Shown: positions 1 to 8,367 of the stretch, piece after piece
Layout of the letters: every line of letters begins with the position of its first letter
Position numbering within the stretch: position 1 is the stretch's first letter
Assembly: GCF_017377655.1 (NCBI RefSeq)
Contig: NZ_JAFREL010000011.1
Coordinates: 26,914 to 90,913 of the forward strand
Direction of reading: 5' to 3'
Length of the DNA stretch: 64,000 nt
From: Candidatus Enterococcus ferrettii
Lineage (GTDB): Bacteria > Bacillota > Bacilli > Lactobacillales > Enterococcaceae
Notes under the pieces: generated by a model
The model's input: the letters and a program-made list of their open reading frames with translations, nothing else
Databases searched by the model: none
What the model was told of the DNA's origin: nothing
Position numbers and translations under genes: made by a program

Positions 1-1
1 T

Positions 2-1408
2 TTTGCCGTAATTTTTGTTTTAGGAAACGTCATTGCTGGAGCGATTGCTATTCAGCAATCCACGGGAAATGTGGAGAAGAAAATGAAGCAGCAGCTGGGA
101 GCTACGGTGTCAGCTGAAGTGGATATGGATAAGCTGATGCAAGAAAGCGACTCAATGGCTGCCATGAAGGGTCCAGAGCCTTTGAAAGAGGATCTCATTA
201 AAAAGATTGGTGAATCCTCTTATGTGAAGGACTATGATTACAGCTATACAAGCTATCTCACCTTGGATTCCTTTAAAACCTATCAATTAGAGCAGGAGAA
301 CGTTAGTGTCAACGGCGGCACGAACATGCTGACCTTAAGGGGCAGCAACAAAGAAGAGCCTGCTGACTTTAAAAACAAAAAAGTTAAGCTGGTAGAAGGC
401 AGCTTCCCATCGCAGGAAGATGCAAAAAATGGTCAATCTACGGCGGTGATTTCTAAAAAAGTTGCCGATGAGAACGGCTTAAGTGTCGGTGATCAAATGG
501 TGCTGGATACAACCTTTGTTTCGCAAAAAGAAGATGGCAGTACTGACTCTCAGGAATCATTGAAGCATTCGGTTAAGATTGTGGGCCTTTTTGAACCAAT
601 TAAATTAGATAAAAAGAAAAACGATGGCAAAGGTGGCGGTATTCAACAGCAATTCATGGAAATGGATCAGTTCAATACAGCGTACATGCCTAATAAGTTA
701 GTGAAATCCATTGGCCAAGCTGAGTTTGAGAAAGGCAAAGAAATCGATCCATCCGCCTATGAAGATTCTGACAGTTCGGAACAAATTACACCAATCTATA
801 CCTTGAAAAGTCCAGATGATGTCGAAGCCTTCAAGGAAGAAATGAGCACCATGCTGCCAGAGGGCTATAAAGCAACAGCCTCTACCGATGAGTTTGATAA
901 GGTAGGTGCTAGTGTGAAGAAGCTGTCAACGATTTCTGGTTATGTCGTTTTGCTATCGATTGTAGCGTCATTACTGATTATTTCCTTAGTAGTCGTTCTG
1001 TTTCTGCGTGATAGAAAGCATGAATGGGGCATTTACCTTTCCTTAGGTGAGCGTCGTAAAAATATTATGCGTCAGGTTGTGATGGAGCTATTAGTGATTA
1101 GTATGGTAGCGATGTGTCTGTCTTTAGTCACCGGGAACTTCTTGGGTAAACTAATTTCAGAATCCTTGGTTTCCAGCGATGCACTGGCCGAGGTCCAAAG
1201 CGGAGCAGGCAATCAGCTGATTATGGCTGGTGGTCAAAGTCTAGGCTCTGGTCTGACGACTGATGATGTTATCAGCAACTATGAAGTGAAGTTTTCTTTG
1301 TCCTACATTGTTACGTTTCTATTCTCGGGATTAGCGACTGTACTGCTGTCAGCTGTTTTACCGCTGACCTATGTAATGCGTCTAAACCCTAAGAAAATTA
1401 TGATGTAG
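2..1408 (+). CDS. ABC transporter permease, FtsX/MacB type (5' end outside window)
   Basis: The reading frame is open from base 2, and the residues before the first possible internal start (GTG at 71) form a hydrophobic segment ending in AIAIQQSTGN, so the gene begins upstream of the window. The visible part has the end of TM1, a large extracytoplasmic domain of about 280 residues rich in charged residues, and a C-terminal FtsX core with at least three membrane segments (around GYVVLLSIVASLL and SYIVTFLFSGLATVL). It ends with MRLNPKKIMM, the usual tail of this permease family. The ATPase gene follows 12 bp downstream. The substrate is unknown; such permeases export peptides or lipids or act in envelope signalling. 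Being partial, nothing can be said about its promoter. Confidence 0.9.
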   Translation, partial: FAVIFVLGNVIAGAIAIQQSTGNVEKKMKQQLGATVSAEVDMDKLMQESDSMAAMKGPEPLKEDLIKKIGESSYVKDYDYSYTSYLTLDSFKTYQLEQENVSVNGGTNMLTLRGSNKEEPADFKNKKVKLVEGSFPSQEDAKNGQSTAVISKKVADENGLSVGDQMVLDTTFVSQKEDGSTDSQESLKHSVKIVGLFEPIKLDKKKNDGKGGGIQQQFMEMDQFNTAYMPNKLVKSIGQAEFEKGKEIDPSAYEDSDSSEQITPIYTLKSPDDVEAFKEEMSTMLPEGYKATASTDEFDKVGASVKKLSTISGYVVLLSIVASLLIISLVVVLFLRDRKHEWGIYLSLGERRKNIMRQVVMELLVISMVAMCLSLVTGNFLGKLISESLVSSDALAEVQSGAGNQLIMAGGQSLGSGLTTDDVISNYEVKFSLSYIVTFLFSGLATVLLSAVLPLTYVMRLNPKKIMM

Positions 1409-1420
1409 GAGGAATTCAGG

Positions 1421-2095
1421 ATGACAATTTTAAAAGCAAAAAATGTTAGCTATTTTTATCAAGATGGAGACCAAAAACGGATTATCTTAAAGGATACCTC
1501 CATTAACTTTGAGCAGGGACAATTTTATACTATTTTAGGCGATTCAGGCTCAGGAAAAACAACCTTTTTATCACTGATTAGTGCTTTGGATGAACCAAAG
1601 GCCGGGCAAATTCTTTATCGTGATAAAAACATCAAGGAAATCGGCTACGATGAGTATCGTAGAGATGATATTAGCATCATTTTTCAAAATTACAACTTGG
1701 TTCCGTATCTGACTGCTTTGGAAAATGTTTTGGTAGCTATGACAATTACTGATAATAAATTGCCAGCATCTCAAAATGAGGTAGCTTACAATCTATTGGA
1801 TTATATTGGCATTACCAAAACTAAGGCGGATCGATTAGTGACACAGCTTTCAGGGGGAGAGCAGCAACGGGTAGCGATTGCTCGGGCGTTATCAACCAAT
1901 GTGGATATCATTTTGGCGGATGAGCCCACAGGAAACTTGGATGAGGAGATGGAGCAGGAAATTGTGGATATCTTCAAGGATTTGGCCTTCACTCACAATA
2001 AATGTGTGATTGTGGTTACCCATTCCAAGGAAATCGCCAAGCAATCGGACAAAACCTTCTTTCTAAAACAAGGCGAGTTGATCAGCTATGAGTGA
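1421..2095 (+). CDS. ABC transporter ATP-binding protein (FtsE/LolD/MacB type)
   Basis: This 224-residue nucleotide-binding protein has all expected motifs: Walker A GDSGSGKTT near residue 41, a Q-loop (FQNYNLV), the signature LSGGEQQR, Walker B IILADEPTGNLDE and an H-loop VVTHSKE. The NLDEE variant after Walker B is typical of the LolD/MacB-like exporters that pair with FtsX permeases. AGGAGG lies about 7 bp before the ATG. The gene is sandwiched between the permease and a PASTA protein that starts inside its last codons, so the three very likely form one transcript and one envelope-associated complex. Confidence 0.95.
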   Translation: MTILKAKNVSYFYQDGDQKRIILKDTSINFEQGQFYTILGDSGSGKTTFLSLISALDEPKAGQILYRDKNIKEIGYDEYRRDDISIIFQNYNLVPYLTALENVLVAMTITDNKLPASQNEVAYNLLDYIGITKTKADRLVTQLSGGEQQRVAIARALSTNVDIILADEPTGNLDEEMEQEIVDIFKDLAFTHNKCVIVVTHSKEIAKQSDKTFFLKQGELISYE

Positions 2096-3512
2096 TTTTC
2101 TCTCTAATTTTAACGGCAACAACTATAAAAAAACCGACAAGCCCTCTTCTGAAGAGTCAAAGCCAACATCCCCCAAGCAGCCTTCGGAACCAGTCAAGGA
2201 GGAGCCGGAACAATCGGCGCTTTCAGAGGAACCAAAAATTGAGAGCCGTCGTCAAAAGACTGAAATTACTGAGATAGACGATACCTATCAAGCTAAGCAA
2301 AAGAAGAAAAAAAGACGGATTATTTTTGGAGTGATTGTCGCTGTAATCCTATGTATGATTGCTTATTACCGGGTTAGTCATGTAAAAATGCCCAACTTTG
2401 CGGATAAGCCTTTGTCTGAAGCTCGGGTGTGGGCAACTGAAAACAAAATGCAGGTGAATACAAAACAGGAATTTTCACTGAAGAAGGAAGCCAACACTGT
2501 TTTATCCCAATCTCAGAAAGCGGGCAGCCAAGTAAAAAAAGGTGGCAAGCTCCAACTGACTACCAGCAAAGGACCGGATCCAGAGCAACAGCTGAAGCTG
2601 CCGGATTTTTCAACCTTAAGCAAGCAGCAGGCGGAAAACTGGATTAAGGAAAATCAGGCAACAAATATTTCCTTGATCGAGGAGTATAGTGATACAGCTG
2701 AGAAAGGGAAATATCTCAATTTTGAGATTGCCAATCCAGAGGTAACCAACAAAAATTATCGACGCAAGGATGCCGCAAAGGTCTTCTATTCAAAAGGAAA
2801 GGAGACCTATAAGAAGAATATTTCAGTCCCTGATTTTATTCGTAAATCTCGTGGGGAAGTAGAAACCTGGGCAAAAACTAATGAGATCAATGTCACTTAT
2901 GAAGAAGCGACCTCCAACGATGTCCCTGCGGACAGCATTGTTTCGCAAAATCTTTCGAAGGACGAAAAAATTGCGAAAAAGGATGCCATGACAGTAGTTG
3001 TGTCATTAGGCAAAGGGTTCACTATTCCTAATTTTGCAGACTACAGTTTAGAAGATGCAGCCAATGCGGTCGAAGGTGTTCAAGTTCAAGCGAAAGGAAT
3101 TTACACAAACAACCTGCCGTATGGTCAGCTAGTTTCCCAAAGTGTTGCTGCTGGTACAGTATTAAATGCCAAAAGTGACTTGCGCGTTCAAGTGTTGTAT
3201 TCATTGGGACAGCCGTACCTAAAAGATTTAAGAGGAACGACTGTTGAAGGAGATTTACAAAAATATTTTTATAATGAGTTCCAATCTAAAGGAGCCAATA
3301 TCAATTATGTTATCCGTCATGTTGATTCTGATCAGCCAAAGGGAACCGTGGTGGGCATGAGTACTCGCAATGCTTACCTGCCACTGGACTATACGGTTTC
3401 ACTGGATATTAGTTTAGGAAACTTAGGCTCAGCTGATAGTATTCCTAATGGGAACAATCAGCAGCAAGGCGGAGGCGACAATGCCGAGGAAGGCAGTCAA
3501 GGACAGGAATAA
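2088..3512 (+). CDS. Membrane-anchored PASTA-domain protein
   Basis: The 474-residue product has a Pro/Glu/Ser-rich cytoplasmic tail (about residues 1-70), a KKKKRR stop-transfer patch, one membrane segment (about 78-94) and then about five tandem PASTA-like modules beginning MPNF, LPDF, VPDF, IPNF and YLKDL. It ends in a Gln/Gly/Glu-rich tail. PASTA modules in other proteins bind peptidoglycan or beta-lactams, but here they are not attached to a Ser/Thr kinase or a transpeptidase. The ATG overlaps the ATPase stop by 8 bp, which implies translational coupling. I infer an envelope-sensing or accessory subunit of the upstream ABC system; no direct function can be assigned. Confidence 0.85.
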   Translation: MSDFLSNFNGNNYKKTDKPSSEESKPTSPKQPSEPVKEEPEQSALSEEPKIESRRQKTEITEIDDTYQAKQKKKKRRIIFGVIVAVILCMIAYYRVSHVKMPNFADKPLSEARVWATENKMQVNTKQEFSLKKEANTVLSQSQKAGSQVKKGGKLQLTTSKGPDPEQQLKLPDFSTLSKQQAENWIKENQATNISLIEEYSDTAEKGKYLNFEIANPEVTNKNYRRKDAAKVFYSKGKETYKKNISVPDFIRKSRGEVETWAKTNEINVTYEEATSNDVPADSIVSQNLSKDEKIAKKDAMTVVVSLGKGFTIPNFADYSLEDAANAVEGVQVQAKGIYTNNLPYGQLVSQSVAAGTVLNAKSDLRVQVLYSLGQPYLKDLRGTTVEGDLQKYFYNEFQSKGANINYVIRHVDSDQPKGTVVGMSTRNAYLPLDYTVSLDISLGNLGSADSIPNGNNQQQGGGDNAEEGSQGQE

Positions 3513-3551
3513 ATCTGTTTATAGTCTTAACAGCAGAATGCTAGTAATTAT

Positions 3552-3607
3552 AAAAAGAGTGATCATCGTTTGCGTTATTCTCAGCGATGGTTACTCTTTT
3601 TTTGTCA
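3552..3607 (+). terminator. Intrinsic terminator after the ABC/PASTA operon
   Basis: A 13-bp stem (arms 3555-3567 and 3585-3597, two G-U pairs) with a loop of about 16 nt is followed by a run of seven T. It lies 40 bp past the PASTA stop codon. Confidence 0.85.
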
Positions 3608-3704
3608 CAAACCTCTTGAAATTCGGATTCTTAACTATGGAGAAGAGCTAGAAAGTTTATTGTCTTTTTATTGTGTTTAGCTAAAAAAGCATGTGTTTTT
3701 TAGT

Positions 3705-3710
3705 TATAAT
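3705..3710 (+). promoter_or_regulatory. Candidate -10 box (TATAAT) for the psiE-like gene
   Basis: A perfect TATAAT lies 31 bp before the favoured TTG start. No good -35 is visible at 17 bp. Because it lies downstream of the in-frame ATG at 3691, it argues against that longer start. Confidence 0.45.
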
Positions 3711-3735
3711 TAAAAGAAGGACAAGGAGGATGCGT

Positions 3736-4152
3736 TTGGGGAAGAAATTTAAACTATTTGAAAAGGGAATCAGTTCTTTAATTGATTTTTTGTTAGCGCT
3801 TTTAATCATTGTGGTAATGATTGTAATGGGAGAAGCGATTTTTACGATTATTACCCATGTTATTCCGCTGGCTTCAATGGAGGAATTGTCGATTTTAATT
3901 GAAGAAGTTGCTACATTGTTTATTTTGCTGGAAATTATTTTGATGCTGCTGCGCTATGTTAAGGAAGGCCATCATATTCCGGTTCGCTACTTGATTTTGA
4001 TTAGTATTACAGCGATTCTACGGGAGCTGTTGTTGGCTCAGGGAGAGGGCGTTGAAACTTTATTTTTGGCGTTGTCAATCTTAGTTCTGGTGTTTGTATT
4101 ATTTGTACTGGAAAGAATCAAAGCCTTCCAAAAATCTGATAGCGAATTGTGA
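3736..4152 (+). CDS. psiE: PsiE-like (phosphate-starvation-inducible E family) membrane protein
   Basis: This small protein has four predicted membrane segments and the family signature in its second half: a basic/aromatic turn followed by IPVRYLILISITAILRELLL, then a last helix and a charged tail. E. coli PsiE has the same size and ending, though its molecular role is unknown. Three in-frame starts exist. ATG 3691 precedes the -10 box, ATG 3730 overlaps the AGGAGG itself, and TTG 3736 is six bases after AGGAGG, so the TTG is chosen, giving 138 residues. It appears to be a single-gene transcript and ends 10 bp before the convergent histidine kinase. Confidence 0.75.
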   Translation: MGKKFKLFEKGISSLIDFLLALLIIVVMIVMGEAIFTIITHVIPLASMEELSILIEEVATLFILLEIILMLLRYVKEGHHIPVRYLILISITAILRELLLAQGEGVETLFLALSILVLVFVLFVLERIKAFQKSDSEL

Positions 4153-4162
4153 AAGGCTTGGG

Positions 4163-5977
4163 TTAAGCTGTTGGCGTGTCATCAGTCAAAGGAATTCCAA
4201 TAACAAAGGAGGTTCCTGCATTTGAACTGGTAACTGAAAGCAGCCAGTCATTCTTCTTGATAATCGAAGAAACAATGAATAGACCAAGTCCAGTACCACC
4301 ACTAGACGTTTTCGTTGTAAAGAAAGGCGTAAAGATTTTGTCTTCAATTTCTTTAGGAATACCTGGTCCATTGTCGGTAATCTGAATTAAGGCAAAATCT
4401 TTGGTGCTGTAAGCTAGCGAATGCTTCTGGAATTGCTGGCTTTCCTGTTCATCTGCGCGCTTAACCAAAACATTAATCACCGTATTGGCTTTGCGGGCTT
4501 GATAGGCATTGGTTAACAGATTGTATAAAATGACCTGCAGCTCTTCTTTTTCAAAGCAGCTGTTGCCAGTAGCCTGCTGCTGAAAGGTCAATCGTACTTT
4601 TTTAGGAATTAAGATCCGCATCGTTTCGATTGCTTCGGCAACGGCTGCGGTAATATTGACAGTCTCCTTGGTGTTGGAGGCCAGCTTGGAAAAACGCAAA
4701 ACATTGGTTGAAAGTTTTTGCCCCCGTTCTGCTGCATGGTAGACTTCCTGCAAATCGTCAATTAATGCTTGGTTTTGCTGGTGTTCTTCGATCATTAATT
4801 CTAAATTACCAATCATCGGAGTTAAGAAATTATTCATATCATGAACAATCGAAGTAGTCAGCAGGCCAATGGTTTCCAGCTTGGATTCCTGCAGCATGCT
4901 TTTTTCCAAGGAATGCCGCTCATTCATTAGCTTTTGCCGTTCCAACAGCCGCAGGTTTTCCAAGTAGCTTTGGTTGCGCCGTGAATAGCTTCGCAGACTA
5001 AAGGTCAGAAGTAAAATTGTAGCCAGCAGAATGCACAGCAAGCCTAAAATGATTAGACTTTCTTGAATTGCTACGCCATTTTGTTCATAAAAATCAGAGT
5101 TGGTTGCGACAATCCATTTGGCTTTTCCAACGGTAATCCAGCGATAGGCGGTCAGCTTGAGTACCCGAGTGGGGTTCTTTTTATCCCACCAATAGGAATG
5201 ATAACTCATGGTTCCATCAGAGTTGGCTAATTGAGTCTTTTCCAAGCGTTCGAGATCGGTATAATCAAGGTTGGGGTATTTTTTTTGGCGATCTTCCACA
5301 ATCGACAGACTAATTTGTTCATTGGAAGGGTGCATTACGACCTTCATATCCTGATTTTTGATCATGGTATAGCCGCTGAATTGATCATCTGCATCTAGAG
5401 TTGAAAGATATAATTGTTCCAAATCTAGAGGAAGCACAAGCAGGGCAATCGGTTGATTTTGATTATTTTTGATTACCCGATAAAGATTTAAGTAGGATTT
5501 TTCTTTTTCAAAATAGCTGCTTCCATTTTGATCCACTTGACCGTTTAGGGCTTGAGAGAAAGACGGGTCTTTTTTTAAAAAGGCCGGAAACTCAGTTTGA
5601 GGTTCAAAGGTGTGTTTATCAAAAGACTTGCCGTCCAACAGGTTTCCCTGAGTATCCAGCAGGTAGAGACCGACAATAGCGGAGGATTTGTTGCTTAAGC
5701 TTTTCTCGATTTGTTCCGTCTTGCTTAATTCCAGCGGTGTATTATCGAAAAAGACATTGGAAGCATAATCCTCCAATGATAAGGAATAAGATTCAATTTC
5801 TAATGTTAGGATATTAATTGCAAAATCGTTTATTTTAATTAGCTGATCAGTTCCCATTTTCAGTGCATGCTTCTGTGTACTGCGATAGGTAGTCGCCGTC
5901 ACGACAATCCCAATAATTGTTAAGCAGAGGATGCTGATTAGGCTGATACTCAACCATTTATTTGAAGGTTTATCCAT
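4163..5977 (-). CDS. Membrane sensor histidine kinase with extracellular Cache-like domain
   Basis: The start at 5977 is preferred over the in-frame start at 6076 because AAAGGA lies 7 bases before it; the product is then 604 residues. Layout: TM1 about 9-29, an extracellular region of about 275 residues (double-Cache-like, ending IVATNSDFYEQN), TM2 about 307-329, then a dimerisation helix with phospho-acceptor His379 in SIVHDMNNFLTP. The ATPase domain has the N box (NLLTNAYQA), G1 (DNGPGIP), F box (FTPFFTTK) and G2 (GTGLGL). The H box resembles NtrB/hybrid kinases (HDxNN) more than the usual OmpR-partner HExRTP. It is divergent from its probable partner regulator across 55 bp. The ligand is unknown; citrate is a guess from the neighbouring locus. 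Confidence 0.9.
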   Translation of the reverse strand: MDKPSNKWLSISLISILCLTIIGIVVTATTYRSTQKHALKMGTDQLIKINDFAINILTLEIESYSLSLEDYASNVFFDNTPLELSKTEQIEKSLSNKSSAIVGLYLLDTQGNLLDGKSFDKHTFEPQTEFPAFLKKDPSFSQALNGQVDQNGSSYFEKEKSYLNLYRVIKNNQNQPIALLVLPLDLEQLYLSTLDADDQFSGYTMIKNQDMKVVMHPSNEQISLSIVEDRQKKYPNLDYTDLERLEKTQLANSDGTMSYHSYWWDKKNPTRVLKLTAYRWITVGKAKWIVATNSDFYEQNGVAIQESLIILGLLCILLATILLLTFSLRSYSRRNQSYLENLRLLERQKLMNERHSLEKSMLQESKLETIGLLTTSIVHDMNNFLTPMIGNLELMIEEHQQNQALIDDLQEVYHAAERGQKLSTNVLRFSKLASNTKETVNITAAVAEAIETMRILIPKKVRLTFQQQATGNSCFEKEELQVILYNLLTNAYQARKANTVINVLVKRADEQESQQFQKHSLAYSTKDFALIQITDNGPGIPKEIEDKIFTPFFTTKTSSGGTGLGLFIVSSIIKKNDWLLSVTSSNAGTSFVIGIPLTDDTPTA

Positions 5978-6032
5978 AAATGATCCTTTCCGAAAAAAAA
6001 GAATTATCCACCCATTATTAGGAGGAACTAAT

Positions 6033-6743
6033 GTGAGAAACGAAAAGATTTTGGTTGTAGACGACGATTCAGCCATTCGGCGTTTAATTTGGAAATCATT
6101 ACAATCAACCGGTATTTTAATTTATCAAAGCGACTCGGTAGAAAAAACCGTCGATATCATGAGTCGTGTAAAGTTTGATCTGTTTATTCTGGACATCAGT
6201 CTGGAGCATGACAATGACGGCTATCATCTGGCACAGCTGATTAGAGAACAGGATCAGGTAGTGCCTATCATTTTTCTTAGCGGTAAGAAGAATGAAGAGG
6301 ATATTATCAACGGGCTGGAAGTAGGAGCAGATTACTATATTACCAAGCCTTTTTCACCGAATTTGTTGAAGGCCCAGGTTGTATCAACTCTTGACCGCGG
6401 CAAAATCATTAAGAATCACCAGATTACTGAAAAGAACAATGAGATCATTGAAGGGGACTTTCGCTTTGACCGCAGCCGTTATCAGCTGTACAAAAAAGAT
6501 GAGCCGATCAAGCTGTCTTCAAAGGAAATCAAGCTTATTCAGTTCTTCATGGAGAATCCCGATCAGGTTTTCTCCAAAGAGCAAATTTACCATAGTGTCT
6601 GGGGCGATGGCGAAATGGATGCCAATACGATCATGGTGTTCATTAACCATCTGCGCAATAAGATGGAAGACGACCCTAAGGATGCTCAATACATCAAGAC
6701 AATTTGGGGCTTAGGCTACACCTTTTTACCAAATGGTGAGTAA
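6033..6743 (+). CDS. Response regulator, OmpR/PhoB family
   Basis: The 236-residue product carries a receiver domain (acidic pocket VVDDD, phospho-acceptor Asp54 in FILDIS, Lys105 in ITKPF) and a C-terminal winged helix ending in IKTIWGLGYTF. The start is GTG at 6033, seven bases after GGAGG. An ATG two bases earlier is out of frame and meets TGA at once, and the longer open frame back to 5931 would run into the divergent kinase. It is divergent from the sensor kinase, its likely partner. Its last 28 bp overlap the 3' end of citG on the opposite strand, so no terminator can lie between the two. Confidence 0.92.
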   Translation: MRNEKILVVDDDSAIRRLIWKSLQSTGILIYQSDSVEKTVDIMSRVKFDLFILDISLEHDNDGYHLAQLIREQDQVVPIIFLSGKKNEEDIINGLEVGADYYITKPFSPNLLKAQVVSTLDRGKIIKNHQITEKNNEIIEGDFRFDRSRYQLYKKDEPIKLSSKEIKLIQFFMENPDQVFSKEQIYHSVWGDGEMDANTIMVFINHLRNKMEDDPKDAQYIKTIWGLGYTFLPNGE

Positions 6744-7606
6744 AACAACCCCTCCAGCTGAGCAAAATAAATTCCTAGAGATAGTAAGTCAGCTGAGCCG
6801 CCGGGACTAAGATAACGTTTCGTCAACAGTGTATCATAATTTATGAGTTCATTAAGCAATTCTTTTTCTGAAAGAGCTGCTTGATGAATTTTTTTGCTTT
6901 CTTTGCGAACGGTATCTAAGGCTGTGGTTCCACCACGATGCAATAAATTGCTGTCTTCAACGTCACTCATTAAGTAGATCAAACTCCGCAACAGCAGGAG
7001 ATCCGTCTTCTCTTTCTGATTCGCGCGCAGATAAGGCAGCAGGTAATTTGCCAAGGCAGGGTATCCGGCGGCTGCTTCGCCGCGAATGCCAGTGCTGCCC
7101 TTTTCTAGATACAAGCGTTCACCATAAGAAAGGTGTTTCTTCCTATTTAAATGTTGGAAATCTTGTACTAACAAGGGTTTAGTTAATTCACTGGCCAGCT
7201 TTAGAATCGCTTGTGTATCAACGGGTGAGAAGGGCAGTGTCATATCTGGTTTTTCTTGAAGATACATGCCAGCAGCTCCCAGCAAAACAGCAAAGGAAAA
7301 ATTAGCACCTTTATGGGTATTAATCCCATTGGTTGCTGTCAGCATGGCTTTCTCAGCCAAGCTGCCGGTTTGTCGCAGCTGGTTGAAGAGATCAGGCAGT
7401 GTTCCTCTATGATGATAGCCTAATTCAAAATATTCTTGCAGGAATGGACGCAGGCTAACGATACTGTGAATAAAGGTGGTGAAATCCATGTCGTTGTGAG
7501 CACCGTTAGTTCTTCGATCTACTAATCCTGGTTTTGGTGTCAAAGCTACCTCAAGCCACAGTGCTTTTTCGGCGCAGCTGACAATAGCTGTTTCTAGATT
7601 AGTCAA
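6716..7606 (-). CDS. citG: Triphosphoribosyl-dephospho-CoA synthase
   Basis: CitG makes 2'-(5''-triphosphoribosyl)-3'-dephospho-CoA from ATP and dephospho-CoA, the precursor of the prosthetic group of the citrate lyase acyl carrier protein. The 296-residue product shows the family signatures TPKPGLVDRRTNGAHNDMD near residue 23, GINTHKGANFSFAVLLG and a late DVEDSNLLHRGG segment. The start is TTG at 7606, overlapping the citO stop, with GGAG about nine bases upstream. In E. faecalis citG ends the long cit operon on the other strand; here it sits behind citO. Its 3' end overlaps the convergent response-regulator gene by 28 bp. Confidence 0.92.
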   Translation of the reverse strand: MTNLETAIVSCAEKALWLEVALTPKPGLVDRRTNGAHNDMDFTTFIHSIVSLRPFLQEYFELGYHHRGTLPDLFNQLRQTGSLAEKAMLTATNGINTHKGANFSFAVLLGAAGMYLQEKPDMTLPFSPVDTQAILKLASELTKPLLVQDFQHLNRKKHLSYGERLYLEKGSTGIRGEAAAGYPALANYLLPYLRANQKEKTDLLLLRSLIYLMSDVEDSNLLHRGGTTALDTVRKESKKIHQAALSEKELLNELINYDTLLTKRYLSPGGSADLLSLGIYFAQLEGLFYSPFGKKV

Positions 7607-8294
7607 TTTTTCGCCGCTCCATTTCCGTTAAAATGAATTTCAGTGAGCGCTCTAAATGCTCATGAGTAATCAACGTAATTTGTTCAACATTATTAGTTTT
7701 CATCCCGCGATAAATTAACCAGTGCTCCTTCAAGGCCTGTTCCCGGCGATTGGAAGATCGAATAGCAATATCGCGAAAATAGACAAGATAAGCTTGCAAA
7801 TTCAGTACAATTGATTTCAGGCGGGGCATCTGACTTTTTTCATATATAAACGCATTAAAGTCAGAAAAATTCTTTAGAACTTCTTCTACTTTATCTTCCT
7901 GATTCAACTGTTCACCGTACTTCAGAAGCTCCCTTAATTCGGCAAAATCAGCTTCGGTCATACTTTCCATCGCTTTGATAGTAGCCATTGTATCCAAGGC
8001 CTTGCGTATATCATAAATTTCGTAGGCATCCTTAATACTGATTCCCTTCACAACGATGCCAATTCTTGGTACATGCTCCACCAATTGTTCCTTCACTAAT
8101 TGAGTCATTGCATAGCGAATAGGGGTGCGGCTGATATTCAGTACTTCAGAGAATTCTTTTTCGTTGATTCTTGCTCCAGCTGGGATTTCTCCTAAAATAA
8201 TCGTTTTCCGAAATGCTTCGTAAATCAGTACTTTCAATGTTTTATTTTGGGTAAGATCCAAATTTTTGCGAATGGCTTCTACGTAAGGACTCAT
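7599..8294 (-). CDS. citO: GntR-family regulator of citrate genes (CitO-like)
   Basis: The start at 8294 is chosen because AAAGGAAG lies just upstream; the longer open frame would overlap citH. The 231-residue product has an N-terminal winged helix (EFSEVLNISRTPIRYAMTQL near residues 50-75, the recognition helix SRTPIRYA) and a C-terminal all-helical FCD-type effector domain. In E. faecalis, CitO binds citrate and activates both citH and the oad-cit operon from the shared intergenic region. Gene order and family match that regulator. It lies between citH and citG on the minus strand, with a hairpin separating it from citH. Confidence 0.88.
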   Translation of the reverse strand: MSPYVEAIRKNLDLTQNKTLKVLIYEAFRKTIILGEIPAGARINEKEFSEVLNISRTPIRYAMTQLVKEQLVEHVPRIGIVVKGISIKDAYEIYDIRKALDTMATIKAMESMTEADFAELRELLKYGEQLNQEDKVEEVLKNFSDFNAFIYEKSQMPRLKSIVLNLQAYLVYFRDIAIRSSNRREQALKEHWLIYRGMKTNNVEQITLITHEHLERSLKFILTEMERRKID

Positions 8295-8328
8295 GATTTT
8301 CTTCCTTTCAGTTAGCATAAGATAAAAC

Positions 8329-8360
8329 AGGAAAAGCAAGGCCAGAAATCCGGCCTTGCA
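8329..8360 (-). terminator. Hairpin between citH and citO, probable partial terminator
   Basis: A perfect 8-bp stem (GCAAGGCC, 8336-8343, with GGCCTTGC, 8352-8359) has an 8-nt loop. Read on the minus strand it is followed by TTTTCCTGTTTT, an interrupted U-tract. This suggests attenuation or partial read-through from citH into citO rather than complete termination. Confidence 0.6.
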
Positions 8361-8367
8361 GGTTTTC

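Noticed and set aside
3448..3651. 67-codon frame across the PASTA gene end
   Set aside because: Runs through the terminator and has no ribosome site.
5931..6032. N-terminal extension of the response regulator
   Set aside because: It overlaps the divergent kinase start and lacks a ribosome site; GTG 6033 has an ideal one.
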